64,000 bases of DNA from the NCBI GenBank assembly GCA_033439265.1, contig JAVTVX010000013.1, forward strand, positions 1,328,501 to 1,392,500, written 5' to 3'. The position numbers and the translations under genes are program-made. The notes below the pieces were generated by a model that was given only the letters and a program-made list of their open reading frames with translations, was not told the DNA's origin and did no database searches. Position 1 is the first letter of the stretch; each line of letters starts with the position of its first letter. Positions 62,080-64,000 of this stretch are shown here, piece after piece. Source of the stretch: Dillenia suffruticosa (taxonomy: Eukaryota > Streptophyta > Magnoliopsida > Dilleniales > Dilleniaceae).

Positions 62080-62750
62080 TTAACCATACATCATCAACCC
62101 ATGCAGCCTCAGAACATGAATTGCAGAGCCCACATCTTGATGATCAGAATGCAAGTTTGGTAGATTGTTAAGAGTTTGGTCTACTTGTACTGCCATTATG
62201 TTGTTGCTTGCATTAGATTGTGTCCCAATTTCCTGTACACTTGCAAAAGCCTTCTCTGCAACCTTGTCTTCCTTTTTGAGATTGTACATTTTGTTAAGTA
62301 CCCGTCATCCCTCTGTGTATATTTTATTGAGATCCAGAAGGGAGGAGCAAAAAAGTGTATTTTTAAAAATGCTGAAAAACTAAAGAAATAACTAGTGGAA
62401 AAACTAAAAAATTACCCTGCTTCATCATCTTCTTGTTATCATCATCAAATTGTTGTACTACCAAAAAAAAAATCATCAAATTGTTGTTTAACAGTCTTGT
62501 ACTCATACATAATCCAGCTTGTCTTCTGACCTTTTCCATCTGAGGGAGGTGAAGGGCGTTTAAAGAAACTCAGTGCCATTTTATATCCAATTATTTCATT
62601 CTTCTGGCTGTAGATAGGATGATCAGCTCCGGTTGCCTTCTAGTATCCGGGAGGGGTTGTCCGGTTTTGCCGCTTACCATTTGGATGCTTTCGATCCCTC
62701 ATTGAGAAGAACTACATCTCCTTCTCCGAGCTTGTCTGCATGTTTGCATG
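62080..62750 (-). pseudogene. NAC transcription factor pseudogene
   Basis: On the minus strand a NAC domain C-to-D region is readable: FFSMRDRKHPNGKRQNR, then PPGY-stop-KATGADHPIYS, IIGYKMALSFFKRP and TSWIMYEYKT. In functional NAC proteins the stop position is the invariant Trp of GYWKATGAD; here TGG has become TAG at 62640-62642. A second in-frame TAG lies at 62712-62714, where an aromatic residue is expected before FFS. The A and B subdomains are absent upstream. Farther along the same strand, 62289-62080 is an open stretch of 69 codons (ending HVLRLHGLMMYG) that may be remnant C-terminal activation-domain sequence. NAC factors bind DNA as dimers through this domain; this copy cannot. Confidence 0.85.
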
Positions 62751-64000
62751 CATTATTCTTGGTATGAATATTGCATTCAATTTCAAAAACCAATTAAATA
62801 TATAAAAAAAAAAGAAAATTCTCCGTTACAGTTGGTCATAATTTGGAAATCACGAGTGACTCGGTTATTTTCTTCAGATAATTTGACCAATCACAAGATG
62901 CCACTTGTATTGCCAAAATTTTATATAAAAATAAAATTCTTATGAAAGTCTTACTGAAACCCTAATTAATAATGTAAAATTTTCTCTCCTAAACTACGAA
63001 GCAAAATATGATTTTCCGCTTTAACTTTTGTTTTGCTAATTTTTAATTTTAAAACTCTTATTTTATGTTCATTTTATAAATATCTGAGTCTAAATAAAAA
63101 ATAAAAAATAAAAAATTAGCAAAGCAAATTACACTTTGAACGCTAGTTTTGGACGGAAAGTATATTTCAACTTTGTTTGACTTAAAAGCGACTGTGCCAT
63201 TCCATGTGTTCAACTCAAGCTGGAAAAATAAATATCAAAAGATCTGCTCCCAAAAACAAACTTTACAGTAATCGATTTAAAATAATCAAGATAAAGTTTT
63301 AGACACTAAACAATGATTTAACCAAGATAAAAATAAATAAATAAAACCAACTTTTCCCTTCACCTTCATCTTCGTACGTCAAAGAACACCTATTCTGGAT
63401 ACGATCAAAACATAATATTACACGAATCCCATGCATGAACACGCGTAGAAAAACAAATAAAATGAAAAATAAACCAAATTCCCTATACTTTTTTTTATTA
63501 TAGGTTTTAGATTCAAATTATAAAAAAAAAAAATTGAGATTTGGGAAAACAAACTTTGTAATAGGTCATATAATATTCGTATCTGATTAATCGGATAAAA
63601 TTTAGATATTGATCGGTAAAAACAAAAAGAAAATAAAAATAAAAGGAAAAGATATTTTATTTAATTATGAGGGTTACCAATCATTCATCATACGTACACG
63701 TGCACAGTTTTGGAGTTTAAAATATACGTAATCAAAATCAAAGAGAATTAAAAGTAGAAAAGTGTACCAATGTATGGTTGGTTTTTTAGAACATAATTTA
63801 AATTTTTTAATTAAATTTTAGATTTAAAATTTAGAAATGAAATAAACTATATTAAAAGAATTATTTTTTAAATAGGATTCTCATAAATACTCGAATCATA
63901 TATGTGATTGCAGTGTATGGCAATGGTAAGTTAAGATTTTTGTTATTAACATAATGCGAAATCAATTCTTCATCAGTCAGACATAATCGATGACGAGGGG
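62751..64000. other. AT-rich intergenic end of window
   Basis: No gene was recognised. A SINE-like stretch at about 63780-63930 (TTTTTTAATTAAATTTTAGA, then CATAAATACTCGAATCATA) resembles the copies at 59470 and 61425. A CGTACACGTGCACAG word with a CACGTG core occurs at about 63695. Confidence 0.5.

Overview
This 64 kb window is nuclear DNA from a flowering plant, very probably a rosid-type eudicot. The genes have many introns with GT-AG borders. The spacers are AT-rich and full of (CT)n, (GA)n and (TA)n microsatellites. The encoded proteins match plant-specific families. The exact species cannot be read from the sequence.

Layout. (1) 1-3162, +: 3' two-thirds of a SIP2/RFS2-type raffinose synthase-like alkaline alpha-galactosidase. 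(2) 4882-7493, -: DYW-type pentatricopeptide-repeat (PPR) RNA-editing factor with one intron. (3) 10723-13842, +: nine-exon ADPG-type polygalacturonase. (4) 14859-15275, +: secreted cysteine-rich defensin-like peptide, with a decayed second copy at 16347. (5) 18223-18414, +: doubtful 63-residue reading frame behind a leader-like region. (6) 19687-20061, -: small uncharacterised membrane protein. (7) 23680-25660, +: cytosolic ribosomal protein uS5 (RPS2). (8) 27515-29568, +: AN1-plus-C2H2 zinc-finger stress-associated protein. (9) 30453-32140, -: broken STP-type hexose transporter. (10) 35691-50614, +: 19-exon EFR3-like (EFOP) gene, the largest in the window. (11) 53063-55917, -: PXC3-like LRR receptor kinase with a degenerate catalytic centre. 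(12) about 62080-62750, -: NAC transcription-factor pseudogene. The last 8 kb otherwise holds repeats and AT-rich spacer.

Gene order is informative. From memory of the Arabidopsis map, PXC3, EFOP2, SAP11, an RPS2 gene and ADPG2 are neighbours on chromosome 2, and SAP13, an RPS2 gene, ADPG1 and SIP2 are neighbours on chromosome 3. This window holds the union of the two in one run, as expected for the ancestral segment before Arabidopsis duplicated it and lost genes from each copy. This supports the orthology calls. The genes do not form one pathway: they cover oligosaccharide breakdown, organelle RNA editing, cell-wall loosening, translation, stress response, membrane-lipid kinase anchoring and cell-surface signalling.

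I found no CRISPR array, operon, rRNA or convincing tRNA gene, and no clearly new multi-gene system. The points most worth a second look are the defensin-like duplicate pair, the uncharacterised membrane protein, a long-armed foldback element, a dispersed tRNA-derived SINE family, two G-quadruplex-type tracts, a GC-AG intron, a 21-nt microexon, and the two transporter and NAC pseudogenes.
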